A stretch of DNA of 64,000 nt from Granulosicoccaceae sp. 1_MG-2023 (lineage in GTDB: Bacteria > Pseudomonadota > Gammaproteobacteria > Granulosicoccales > Granulosicoccaceae): contig JAUOPI010000001.1 in assembly GCA_030546905.1 (NCBI GenBank), positions 186,001 through 250,000 on the forward strand, in the 5' to 3' direction. The notes under the pieces are model-generated. The model did no database searches. It saw nothing but the letters and a program-made list of their open reading frames with translations, and was not told the DNA's origin. Below are positions 8,853 through 17,040 of this stretch, in pieces (the stretch's first letter is position 1; each line of letters starts with the position of its first letter). The translations under genes were made by a program, and so were the position numbers.

Positions 8853-9505
8853 ATGAAGTTCTGGAGAGCTGACTATGTCGCCTGCCCTGTTTTGCGGGGA
8901 TCTGCCAAGGAACTGATCGTCACTGCCGAACCGTTTGAAGAATACGGCAAGCAAGCTGTCACCGTGATCTGTCAGTACATTACTGATAGCGACCCACAGC
9001 GCTTCACCCCATCCAACAACATCGGCCTTTTAAACGCACTGATTAAGTTGCAACGCCTGATGGTCAAGGATGGACATACCTGGCGCAAAGCAAGGCTCAC
9101 ATTCGAATCACAGGGCGGAGTCACAGACTCCGATGGCCGAACGACAAATGTCACTTCTACAATAACTGAAGACGATCTCGATACAGGTGTTCGAAACTGT
9201 TATCAGCAGGGTAAAGTTGGATCATGTGGTCTTGATGATGATGAAGGTGGGCACCTTATCGCTACTAAACTGGGCGGTCCGAGTGAAAGAATAAACCTTG
9301 TTCCTCAAAATATGAATCTTAACCGCAGTATCTGGAAGCGAATGGAAAACCGATGGGCAAAGCGGCCTCGGAAGGGAATAAAATTGAGGTCGATATTAAG
9401 GTAATTTATGAGGGAGATAGCAAGAGACCTAGTATATTTTTGGTGACAGAAAAAATTGATGGCGTCGTTAAAACCGCTCCATTTCAAAATCAGACAGGGG
9501 GATGA
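8853..9505 (+). pseudogene. Chimeric, frameshifted non-specific nuclease toxin
   Basis: The 5' part (8907-9123) is a near copy of the 3' end of the downstream immunity gene. It is fused in frame to a toxin tip, GLDDDEGGHLIATKLGGP...INLVPQNMNLN...WKRMENRWAK. This matches the polymorphic-toxin type DNA/RNA non-specific endonuclease domain, with the GGH histidine as probable catalytic residue. After WAK (about 9360) the frame slips. The uninterrupted frame ends at 9404 as RPRKGIKLRSILR. The shifted frame continues with family-like sequence (NKIEVDIKVIYEGDSKRPSIF...FQNQTGG) to TGA 9503-9505. The gene is therefore a broken copy, or contains a sequencing slip. No secretion or delivery domain is present, so this is an orphan toxin module. 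The immunity start lies 2 bases after the restored stop. Confidence 0.72.
8907..9123 (+). repeat. Direct repeat copy 1 (immunity-domain duplicate)
   Basis: 217 bases that align without gaps to 10047-10263, offset exactly 1140 bases and about 89% identical by eye. It lies in frame 5' of the nuclease tip and encodes KELIVTAEPFEEYGKQAV through FESQGGV. Confidence 0.9.
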
Positions 9506-9506
9506 T

Positions 9507-10283
9507 GTGTTTCGAGAAGATAAGTTTATAGACCTTATGATGATGTCTCTAGGTGAAGAAAAAACAAATATTAAATGTAATATTTATGCTTCTTCTGGAA
9601 CTGCTGATATTAGTTTCTTCACCGCTGGCAAGTTCAATGAATGGGAACCGGAAGTTCAAATTTTAGATAAACGCTATGAATCAGTTTATAGAGAAAGAGG
9701 GGAATTAGCTTGCGAGCTTTATTTTGAAAAATATATCCCTGACTTGGAATCAGAAGATTACTGGAACCTCTGCACCATCGAAGTCCATCGCGATGGCACC
9801 CACAGCATCGACTTCGCTTACAAACCCGAGCTCGATGAAGAATATGAAAAAGAGACCATCGAATCCATCGGCGAGGAACTCTACGACAAGTACAAGCGCG
9901 AAGACGAAGAACGACGTCAACAAGCCAGTCTACAACCGGAACCCGAGCCGGAACCGGAAACACCATCCGAGGCTGAGACCTTTACCGTTCCGGAACTGCT
10001 GGGTTTTATCGCCGCCGAACTGCGGACGGATATCCCCTCGAACTGTAAGGAACTAATCGTCACTGCCGAACTGTTCGAAGAGGACGGCAAGCAAGCTGTC
10101 AGCATGATCTGTCATTACATCACGGATGGAGCCCCACAGCGCTTCACCCCAACCAACAACATCGGTCCCATGAACGCACTGATCAAGTTGCAACGCCTAA
10201 TGGCCAAGGATGGACATACCTGGCGCAAGGCCAGGCTCACATTCGAATCACAGGGCGGAGTCAAGGTAGAACCTCTGGAATAA
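9507..10283 (+). CDS. Presumed immunity protein of the nuclease cassette (YezG/DUF600-like, tandem domains)
   Basis: A 258-residue acidic cytoplasmic protein. The GTG at 9507 is preceded by AGGGGGAT and overlaps the end of the nuclease frame, the usual toxin-immunity coupling. Two related halves are separated by a Glu/Pro linker (EPEPEPEPE). Each half ends in a tryptophan-containing beta segment (YWNLCTIEVHRDG; HTWRKARLTFESQGG) reminiscent of DUF600/YezG immunity proteins. I infer that it neutralises the nuclease encoded just upstream. The first 250 bases are clearly more AT-rich than the rest, suggesting the gene itself is a mosaic. The family assignment is tentative; the immunity role rests mainly on position. 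Confidence 0.6.
   Translation: MFREDKFIDLMMMSLGEEKTNIKCNIYASSGTADISFFTAGKFNEWEPEVQILDKRYESVYRERGELACELYFEKYIPDLESEDYWNLCTIEVHRDGTHSIDFAYKPELDEEYEKETIESIGEELYDKYKREDEERRQQASLQPEPEPEPETPSEAETFTVPELLGFIAAELRTDIPSNCKELIVTAELFEEDGKQAVSMICHYITDGAPQRFTPTNNIGPMNALIKLQRLMAKDGHTWRKARLTFESQGGVKVEPLE
10047..10263 (+). repeat. Direct repeat copy 2 (3' part of the immunity gene)
   Basis: The partner of 8907-9123. Here it is the native end of the immunity gene. Both copies diverge immediately after GGCGGAGTCA. Confidence 0.9.
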
Positions 10284-10383
10284 GCCGACACGCCACGCGA
10301 CAACCGTCGCTCATCCATCACGGCAGTTATGCTGACACCAGCACTGGCTGTGAACCCCAAGTATGGCAATAGGAGGAGTCAAA

Positions 10384-11037
10384 GTGGACTACTTACAAAT
10401 TACGCAAATATCGTCACGGCATAACTTCACCTATACCGAATCGACAAGGGAATGGTTTTTGGGAAATCAAAGGTCTGTAAAGGAGTGGAGAAGGCTTGCT
10501 TCTCTTCGCTTTTATCAGGACCCGAACCTGCTGCCGACATCCACCCTGCCTGTCATTCAGATTGAAAACTTCCAAGGGGAGGGAGCCTGGTTTGATGAGC
10601 ACTATACCCTGCCTGATGGGCGTTTGCTCGATCTGTTTAAAGTGGGAATTTCTTTTTTTGTGTCTTCCCGCCTCAGGGCGTTGTTCGAAGAGGCCGCCGT
10701 TGAAGCCTACTTTACAGAGGTGGCGGTGACGATTAAAGGCGAACTCTATCCGGAGCCCTATTACTTGCTGTGCCCCAGAGATATGTTGCCGGTATTTGAT
10801 GAGGAAAACTCTCTTTTTACGATTGAGACAGATACTAGTGGAAAGTTGCAAATAGGATCAGTCGAGCACTATGTACTATTGAATGATGAGATACCGGAAA
10901 ATCAAAAGATGTTTTATGTGCATCTAAACGGAGGATTCAGACCTTTAATGCTGCGCTCAGATATTGTAGAAAAAATGAAAAATTCAGGTATGACAGGGAT
11001 AAAGTATACCCCCGTTGATGAAATGAGAAGTATATAA
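10384..11037 (+). CDS. Probable immunity protein, DUF1629/Imm11-like
   Basis: A 217-residue protein. The start is set by AGGAGGAG at 10371-10378, placed five bases before GTG 10384; an in-frame ATG at 10363 lies upstream of this site. Features recall the Imm11/Imm43 (DUF1629) group found beside polymorphic toxins: a central LFKVGISFFVSSRLRALFEEAAVEAYFTEVAV segment followed by PYYLLCPRDML. No signal peptide or membrane span is seen. No intact cognate toxin lies next to it, so it may be an orphan immunity gene protecting against neighbours' toxins. Family membership is by eye only. Confidence 0.5.
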   Translation: MDYLQITQISSRHNFTYTESTREWFLGNQRSVKEWRRLASLRFYQDPNLLPTSTLPVIQIENFQGEGAWFDEHYTLPDGRLLDLFKVGISFFVSSRLRALFEEAAVEAYFTEVAVTIKGELYPEPYYLLCPRDMLPVFDEENSLFTIETDTSGKLQIGSVEHYVLLNDEIPENQKMFYVHLNGGFRPLMLRSDIVEKMKNSGMTGIKYTPVDEMRSI

Positions 11038-11076
11038 CCGCATTGAATCAGCCGGGCTCTACGTCCAGGGGACCCA

Positions 11077-11217
11077 ATGAGACCGAATCGATTTTTCACT
11101 GACCTGGACACCTCTGCCAGTATTCAATGGCTGACAAAAGAGTCACTGAATGACAGCAGTAAAGTGGGCCGAGATCTGCCCGCTGGCGGACTGAAAGCCG
11201 GAGTTCTTAAAGGATAA
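11077..11217 (+). CDS. Short open frame of unknown role
   Basis: An ATG-initiated 46-codon frame (begins MRPNRFFTDLDTSASIQWL, ends AGVLKG) that closes one base before the GTG of the next frame. I recognise no family. It lies between an immunity gene and a toxin fragment, and may be the decayed 5' part of a toxin gene rather than a real small protein. Confidence 0.25.
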   Translation: MRPNRFFTDLDTSASIQWLTKESLNDSSKVGRDLPAGGLKAGVLKG

Positions 11218-11218
11218 G

Positions 11219-11425
11219 GTGGCCAATGAATTGGTCGAACAAGCGGAACGTCAGATCAAAGCTGTCCAACAATCGGCACAGCCTGAGATCCCCATAGAAT
11301 GGCATGTCGCCGATGCCGAGATGGCGAAAAAAATTGACGTGATTCTGAAGCGCTCTGATAACGAAACACTTGCAAGTAACCCAGGCATAATCAAAGTAAT
11401 ACCTACCCCGGATATCGTTAACTAA
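11219..11425 (+). pseudogene. Orphan C-terminal fragment of a REase-5-like toxin
   Basis: 68 codons from GTG: ERQIKAVQQ...IPIEWHVADAEMAKKIDVIL...IKVIPTPDIVN. This resembles the end of the restriction-endonuclease-fold toxin 5 domain (a Q-rich helix, then PxxWH, a helix and a final beta strand). It also resembles residues 343-391 of the protein encoded at 11439-12656 (NRQVNAAQGYPIEWHI...RVIYTPLEPV). The catalytic half of the fold (the DFDG and ExK region) is absent, so it cannot be an active nuclease. It ends 13 bases before the Imm52-like gene, where a full toxin gene would be expected. Confidence 0.5.
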
Positions 11426-11438
11426 GGAGATAGTTTGA

Positions 11439-12656
11439 ATGAGCTTACCCATGAATGAGAGCAAAGGGCGCCAAATCCAAAAATTCGGCATCACCGCGGT
11501 AGGTTACGACAACAGGCCCCATACCCTGTCGGAGTACCTTACCTTTAGCCGTACGTTGCTGGAAAAGCTCCAAGAAATTCATCCCCTGTTTCGGCGGCTG
11601 GCGGTGCTGGGCAAGGATGATTATCAACCAATTTCGGAAGACCTTGAAGGGCTGGACGCACTCATTGTCGACGGTGCGATCCGCAGTGCAGACAATCTCA
11701 AGGACTGCCAAAACCTAGCTCCCGATGGTCTACCCGGCCCCGATACGACCAACAACATTGGCTTCAGGGTCTCCTATTTCTCCTATGCCGATGATGCCGA
11801 ACGCTCACACCGACCTGTCCACGAAGGGGGGATCAAACTCACTATCCGAGGCAGCGACTCGGGTTGCTGCAGCTATATCGGACTGGCCTTACCCAGCGAC
11901 GGCTACTGCGACTTGCACGAACCAGCCATGGTAAGGCGCCTACTGGCGCTAATTGCCGAGCATCAGCGAGGCGTCACGTACGGCAGGGTAGGTTCGCATG
12001 ATTTCACCAAAGCTTTGGAGCAGGACCGGTTCGATTTGTTCGCAGGCGAGTGGCTACTATATTTCAAGCTACCGCAGCTTTCCGACTGCCTGCCGGACGA
12101 TATTAGCCACGAACCTTTTCTCGACGGCGTGCTGCTCGAAACCACCCCCCATCCACCGCAGGTCGAAAATCCGACAGATATTGCCGCTGGCAAGCGAATG
12201 TATGAGGTGCTGGATGAGCTGGGACTGATGCGGCATTGCCTGCAAGTGCTGAACGGCTGGCCCCACGACGAAGAAGAGACTCGCTACCAACAGATACTGA
12301 CCGGTGCGCCGGAGGGGCGCAAGTATCGCGTGGGCTGCGTCGATTTCGACGGCTATGACGCCGAGCGCAAAACGTTGCTGTTCACTCGACTGTTCCGAGG
12401 TCTCAAACGATATCCTAAGGGCTGGGGTATCCGAGGTCTGGATGGCCCCGTCCTCAACGAAGCCAACCGCCAAGTCAATGCCGCCCAAGGCTACCCGATC
12501 GAATGGCATATCGGGCTTAAAGAACCTTACGAGAAGGTCCGAGAACTACTGGCCGACTATACCGATATCACCGAGGAACAGCTCAGAGTCATATACACCC
12601 CGCTGGAACCGGTTCTCAGGAACTTTGATCAGGAGTCCGACAAGAACCACACCTGA
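11439..12656 (+). CDS. Imm52-like immunity protein fused to a degenerate REase-5-like toxin domain
   Basis: A 405-residue protein. An AAGGAGAT site precedes ATG 11439. Residues 1 to about 270 look like an Imm52-type immunity protein (KFGITAVGYDNRPHTLSEYL, LLEKLQEIHPLFRRLAVLGK, GFRVSYFSYADD). Residues about 280-390 look like the REase-5 toxin domain (GRKYRVGCVDFDGYDAERKTLLFTRLF, NRQVNAAQGYPIEWHIGL). In active members the strand after DFDGY normally ends in an acidic-x-Lys motif; here it reads LLFTRLF, so the catalytic lysine appears to be lost. The order immunity then toxin in one chain is the reverse of the usual toxin-immunity gene pair. It is probably an immunity protein with a dead toxin tail. 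Family calls are by eye. Confidence 0.6.
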   Translation: MSLPMNESKGRQIQKFGITAVGYDNRPHTLSEYLTFSRTLLEKLQEIHPLFRRLAVLGKDDYQPISEDLEGLDALIVDGAIRSADNLKDCQNLAPDGLPGPDTTNNIGFRVSYFSYADDAERSHRPVHEGGIKLTIRGSDSGCCSYIGLALPSDGYCDLHEPAMVRRLLALIAEHQRGVTYGRVGSHDFTKALEQDRFDLFAGEWLLYFKLPQLSDCLPDDISHEPFLDGVLLETTPHPPQVENPTDIAAGKRMYEVLDELGLMRHCLQVLNGWPHDEEETRYQQILTGAPEGRKYRVGCVDFDGYDAERKTLLFTRLFRGLKRYPKGWGIRGLDGPVLNEANRQVNAAQGYPIEWHIGLKEPYEKVRELLADYTDITEEQLRVIYTPLEPVLRNFDQESDKNHT

Positions 12657-12765
12657 AGCACTTTGAACTTACCCCGCTACCGTAGACAACGCTCTTTAAC
12701 AAACCGACACGGATACTCCGGACACTGCCTGAGGCAAATACGGCGTCCGGTGTCATAACCAAATA

Positions 12766-13858
12766 AAGGCACTGGACCGCCACCGCCTGACGTCGCGCCT
12801 GCGTATCCTCAACCCCACGCCAGAAACCTTCGACGACTTCGGCCTGACCGAAAACGGCCGTCGCGTACTGCCCAACAGTGACCTGAAAAACCGCAGTACC
12901 GCTATCGGCGCCAGCAGTGGCCTGAATATCCAGGATGCCAACCTGCTCAAGGTTGTCAGCAAGTTGGCGGACCTGAGCGGCAACGCAAAACTCGCCAAGT
13001 AAACTGATGAGCTTGAAAAGGACATCGAGTGTGCCAGTTTCCCGGCCGGTACCCTGATCTGGGCGCCCACAGGCCCCGTACCCATTGAGCAGCTCAGCGT
13101 GGGCGACCGGGTTGAGTCTCGCAGCGCCTCAAGCTTTACTGATGCTGATCAGCCGATCATTCAGGAGCTCAGCCGCACCGCCCCCCGGCTACCAGCGCAT
13201 CGACACCGAGTTCGGCACCCTTACCGCCACCCCGGAACATCCGTTCTGGGTACAGGGCAAGGGCTGGACAGAAGCCAAGGATCTGGAGTGGGAAGACCCC
13301 ATCGCCACCCTGGAAGGCGATGTGGTGGCCTATGCCAACACCTACGTTGAAGAGCCCACCCAAGTATACAACTTCAGCGTGGCCAACACGCCGAACTACT
13401 TTGCCGGTGAGGCGAAGGCCTGGGTGCATAATGCGAATTGCAATATAACACCTGAAATTGATGATCTTCTAGTCGATGGTAATGTACCTGGTGTAAGAAA
13501 TGGTGCATTCAGCGAGTGGTTTAATAATTTAAACGTCCAAGAATTGGATATCCTATGGCAAGACGACAGTATTCGATCAAAAATTGAGGCCCGAATACGT
13601 CAGCCAGGTGGGTTGCATGAGTGGTGTATGGCATGTAGAGCTCCAACTTTCAAAAGATGGGGAGTATCTATGGAAGAGATAAAAGAGTTTCGGAGTGTAA
13701 TATCTGAACTAACGTGGGTTCATCCTGATACAGGTGTTAGTGGAGTCCACGGTAAAGATAGATCAGGTCAATTCCATAATGAGCTAAAACATATTATTGA
13801 CAATCGAAACTCACTGGATGAGTTTAACAGTGACATTAATAATCTCATAGAGCGATAG
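12766..13858 (+). pseudogene. Broken Rhs-type polymorphic toxin: pre-toxin HINT domain plus toxin tip
   Basis: One frame starts without an initiation site (KALDRHRLTSRLRILNP) and hits an in-frame TAA near 13000 (NAKLAK, stop, TDELEKDIE). It then runs into a HINT domain, CASFPAGTLIWAPTGPVPIEQLSVGDRV. At the C-run near 13190 the frame shifts by one base and the HINT resumes as GYQRIDTEFGTLTATPEHPFWV...VYNFSVANTPNYFAGEAKAWVHNANC. Removing one C would rejoin it. The toxin tip, about 140 residues, contains GGLHEWCMACRAPTFKRWGV and GVHGKDRSGQFHNELKHIID, which recalls Rhs C-terminal tips of unassigned activity. The Rhs core, transport signals and start are missing. An open frame covers 13085-13858 but would encode a headless HINT. 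Confidence 0.75.
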
Positions 13859-13899
13859 CAGATAGATCCATCTGTAGCACCTTCATTGGAGCTGAATTG

Positions 13900-14508
13900 A
13901 TGATGCGTAATATTTTTAAAGAATGGATTATTTTTCGGGATACGGAAAAGGACTTTGACCTTAATTACTTCGATAATTTATTCGAAGGAGATTTAACAGA
14001 GTATGATTACGATTTCATACTTGAAAATATGAATTTAAGCTATAGAACAAAATCAAGACTTATTGAGGTTAAGTCATTTTCAGCAAAGAAAACCACCTCA
14101 GATGAGATCATTAAAAATGAAATTTTATTTGACATAAAAGAAAAAACAAGGACATTAAGAGAAAATGGTTTTATTGAGTTATCAAATGAGATCGAAAACA
14201 TAAAGGAAATTAAATACTGCAGCCAAGATCAGTTTTTAGATATAAAGAAGCAAGATTCGCTACAGAGCGAAATTAATGTATGTTTAAACGACACATTTAT
14301 AGACAACATGAAGTATAAAGAAAAAATATACTACTCAATAAATGAAGCAATTTATAACATCCACCATGACTACAATATAAACTGGTACGTATTGAATGAA
14401 ATCTGTAATGTCGAATTTAATATGGAGCACTATATAAAAATTTTCAGTCAAGGTTATGAATATTCGTGTAGCGAAAACAAAATATTATACTCATTAAGGC
14501 AGAATTGA
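13900..14508 (+). CDS. AT-rich presumptive immunity protein, unrecognised family
   Basis: A 202-residue Lys/Glu/Asn/Ile-rich protein starting MMRNIFKEWIIFRDTEKDF. GGAG lies eight bases before ATG 13900. I recognise no family. Its place 41 bases after a Rhs-type toxin tip, on the same strand, makes it the likely cognate immunity gene. Base composition is strikingly different from everything else in the window: most codons end in A or T, and GC is around 30% by eye. This indicates recent acquisition of the tip-immunity pair. It has no signal peptide or membrane span, so it would act in the cytoplasm. Confidence 0.55.
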   Translation: MMRNIFKEWIIFRDTEKDFDLNYFDNLFEGDLTEYDYDFILENMNLSYRTKSRLIEVKSFSAKKTTSDEIIKNEILFDIKEKTRTLRENGFIELSNEIENIKEIKYCSQDQFLDIKKQDSLQSEINVCLNDTFIDNMKYKEKIYYSINEAIYNIHHDYNINWYVLNEICNVEFNMEHYIKIFSQGYEYSCSENKILYSLRQN

Positions 14509-15118
14509 ATACCTGCTAGAAGGTGAGTCGACTGTATTCATAGACCACAGCTGGTAGCATTGAGCCAGAAAAAATCGATAAATTTCTTATGGGTTAGGCA
14601 AAAATGACAGAGCCGTTGTGCGTCTGTATGGCGGCACCAACGCCGCCGGTAATACAAATTTCTATGAGATCCATGACCAGCCAGGCTCCACAACAAGGGT
14701 AAAAGTGGACCCTGCCGGCGCCGTCCCACGCAGTGTGGTGAGCGAATGCCCACGTGGCGCACGAGCACAGAACAGCTTGGGCGTAGATCTGTCTTCACGG
14801 CGAGAATGCCGTTGCACTACTATCCGCCGGCAAGCGTGGGTTGGACAACGCTGCACTCTCACTTGGCTAGCGGAGATGTGTTGTCTTACCTGTTTTTAAC
14901 CGCAGCTGCCGGCGTATTGTTGCGAAAGTCCCATACAGGGCGCCTCGAAACCGGTGCCGAAAAATCCTCAAACACATTGGCGACTCCCCCGCCGGGTCGG
15001 ATTTTACCGGCCGCTAAGTCATGGGAGTCCCCGGCTGAGGAGCAGTCTTGTGTGGATAGCCGGTCTGTAATCCGCTTCTTAGCTCCGCTTTTACGCGCTT
15101 CTTGAATGGCGGGGGCAG
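14509..15118. other. Right end of the accessory island, no supported gene
   Basis: No convincing gene. A short frame near 14597-14740 reads RAVVRLYGGTNAAGNTNFYEI...TTRVKVDPAGAV and looks like a scrap of another Rhs-locus coding sequence, but it has no start site and runs into unrelated sequence. The remainder has mixed composition without recognisable motifs, up to the glmS terminator. Confidence 0.5.
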
Positions 15119-15169
15119 AAAAAAGCCAGTGTCTGCTGCGTAGATAACGTGTGCGCAGCAGACACCGGC
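15119..15169 (-). terminator. Intrinsic terminator of glmUS
   Basis: Read on the minus strand, GCCGGTGTCTGCTGCG pairs with CGCAGCAGACACTGGC over 16 bases (one G-U), followed by a run of six T. It lies 27 bases past the glmS stop. The stem is intact, so the island ends outside the glmS transcription unit. Confidence 0.88.
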
Positions 15170-15195
15170 TCAGTGGGAGGTTTTGATTTAAAGGC

Positions 15196-17025
15196 TTATT
15201 CCACCGTAACGGATTTGGCCAGGTTACGCGGTTGGTCGACGTCAGTACCGCGCATCACGGCGACATGGTAGGACAGCAGTTGCAGCGGCACCGTGTAGAC
15301 GATCGGTGCAATCACATCCGGGCATTTGGGCAAACGCAGGATTTTGACGCCGTCAGTTTCGGGGATTTCGCTGCCTTCTTCGGCCAGTACGTACAGGCGA
15401 CCGCCGCGTGTGCGCACTTCTTCAAGATTGGATTTGAGTTTTTCCAGCAGATTGTCGTTCGGCGCCACGGCGATAACCGGCACTTCACTGTCGATCAGTG
15501 CCAGCGGGCCGTGTTTGAGCTCGCCGGCCGGATAGCCTTCTGCGTGAATATAGGAAATCTCTTTCAGCTTCAGCGCGCCTTCCAGCGCTATCGGGAAGAA
15601 CGGTCCGCGACCGAGGAAGATCGCGTGTTCTTTCTCGATAAAGTCTTCAGACAATTTCTCCACTTCCGCGTCGAGTTTGAGAATTTCGGCCATCAGATCC
15701 GGCGCCTGATTCAGGGCGTTGATCATGGCTTTGCACTCGGCCTTATTCACACCTTTGGCCTTCATGATCATATTGACCGTCAGCAGCAGGGCGACCAGCT
15801 GGGTGGTGAAGGCTTTAGTGGAGGCGACACCAATTTCAGGACCGGCGTTGGTCAACAGGCTGGCATCGGCGGTACGCACCATGGAGCTTTCCGGTACGTT
15901 ACAGATCGCCAGTGAGGCCAGATAACCGAGCCGCGGCACTTCTTCCAGCGCGGCCAGGGAATCGGCCGTTTCACCGGACTGGGACAAGGTGATGTAGAGC
16001 GTGTCTTCGGGCACGCAGACTTTGCGGTAGCGGTACTCGCTGGCGATTTCCACCGAGCACGGGACACCGGCATAGTTCTCGAACCAGTAGCGAGCGACAG
16101 CTGCGGCGTGGTAGCTGGTACCACAAGCGACCATATGGATGTTCTTGACCCTGGCCAGGGTGGCAGCATCGATGTTCTCGAAGCTGTCGATAATCAGGTT
16201 ATCACCGGCAGTACGCCCGGAAAGCGTGTGCATAATCGCCGCAGGCTGCTCGTAAATCTCCTTCATCATGTAGTGTTTGAAGGCGCCTTTGCTGACCGAT
16301 TGCATGCCGATTTCGGATTCGCGGATTTCCCGCTCCACCGGCGCACCGTTCTCGTCCTCAATCCGGTAGCCTTCGGGGTTGATATCAACCAGATCACCAT
16401 CATTGAGGTAGATAAACTGTTGCGTGACCGGAATCAGTGCCGAAGTATCAGAGGCCAGGAAGTACTCCTGCACACCGACGCCCATCAGCAGCGGACTGCC
16501 ACGGCGTACGGCGATAATGCGGTTGGGGTCTTCGCGGTGCAAGATGGCGAGCGCGTAGGCACCGCGCAATCTGGCCACGGTCTGGCGCACAGCCTCAAGG
16601 AAATCGCCACAGCCTTTGTATTGCTGCGCCAGCAGGTGCACCACCACTTCGGTGTCGGTCTGTGAGGTGAAGGTGTAGCCGGCTTCTTTCAGTTCGGCGC
16701 GTAATTCTTCGTGGTTTTCGATGATGCCGTTATGCACCAGCACGAACTCATCGCCGGAGAGATGCGGGTGCGCATTGGCCACAGACGGTTCACCGTGCGT
16801 CGCCCAGCGTGTATGGGCGATGCCGATGCGGCTGTCGAGCGGTTGCTGTTTCAGGGCTTCGTCGAGACCGGAAACCTTGCCTTTGACGCGGATCCGTTCG
16901 ATTTTGTTATCACCCAGTACAGCGACACCGGCAGAGTCATACCCCCGGTATTCAAGGCGATGCAGACCCTCGACGAGGATCGGCGTTACGTTGCGCTGTG
17001 CCAGCGCGGCGATAATTCCACACAT
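15196..17025 (-). CDS. glmS: Glutamine-fructose-6-phosphate aminotransferase
   Basis: A 609-residue enzyme making glucosamine 6-phosphate from fructose 6-phosphate and glutamine, the first step to UDP-GlcNAc for peptidoglycan and LPS. The N-terminal Ntn glutaminase domain starts MCGIIAA, with Cys2 as nucleophile, and has HTRWATHGEPS. Two SIS sugar-isomerase domains follow (ACGTSYHAAAVARYWFE, SQSGETADSLAAL, STKAFTTQLVALLL). The C-terminus ends DVDQPRNLAKSVTVE, as usual. It starts 15 bases after the glmU stop, forming glmU-glmS downstream of the atp operon as in E. coli. Length is typical. Confidence 0.97.
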   Translation of the reverse strand: MCGIIAALAQRNVTPILVEGLHRLEYRGYDSAGVAVLGDNKIERIRVKGKVSGLDEALKQQPLDSRIGIAHTRWATHGEPSVANAHPHLSGDEFVLVHNGIIENHEELRAELKEAGYTFTSQTDTEVVVHLLAQQYKGCGDFLEAVRQTVARLRGAYALAILHREDPNRIIAVRRGSPLLMGVGVQEYFLASDTSALIPVTQQFIYLNDGDLVDINPEGYRIEDENGAPVEREIRESEIGMQSVSKGAFKHYMMKEIYEQPAAIMHTLSGRTAGDNLIIDSFENIDAATLARVKNIHMVACGTSYHAAAVARYWFENYAGVPCSVEIASEYRYRKVCVPEDTLYITLSQSGETADSLAALEEVPRLGYLASLAICNVPESSMVRTADASLLTNAGPEIGVASTKAFTTQLVALLLTVNMIMKAKGVNKAECKAMINALNQAPDLMAEILKLDAEVEKLSEDFIEKEHAIFLGRGPFFPIALEGALKLKEISYIHAEGYPAGELKHGPLALIDSEVPVIAVAPNDNLLEKLKSNLEEVRTRGGRLYVLAEEGSEIPETDGVKILRLPKCPDVIAPIVYTVPLQLLSYHVAVMRGTDVDQPRNLAKSVTVE

Positions 17026-17040
17026 GTATCAGATACCTGT

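Noticed and set aside
9350-9365. Programmed ribosomal frameshift in the nuclease gene
   Set aside because: No slippery heptamer or downstream structure is evident. An ordinary indel is the simpler explanation.
14618-14899. 93-codon open frame after the AT-rich immunity gene
   Set aside because: Only its first 40 residues look protein-like; it lacks a start site and its remainder is unstructured. Treated as a scrap of a toxin gene.
15050-15200. Tn7-type insertion at the glmS attachment site
   Set aside because: The island lies beside glmS, a known Tn7 target, but no tns genes, terminal repeats or target duplication are visible, and the glmS terminator is intact.
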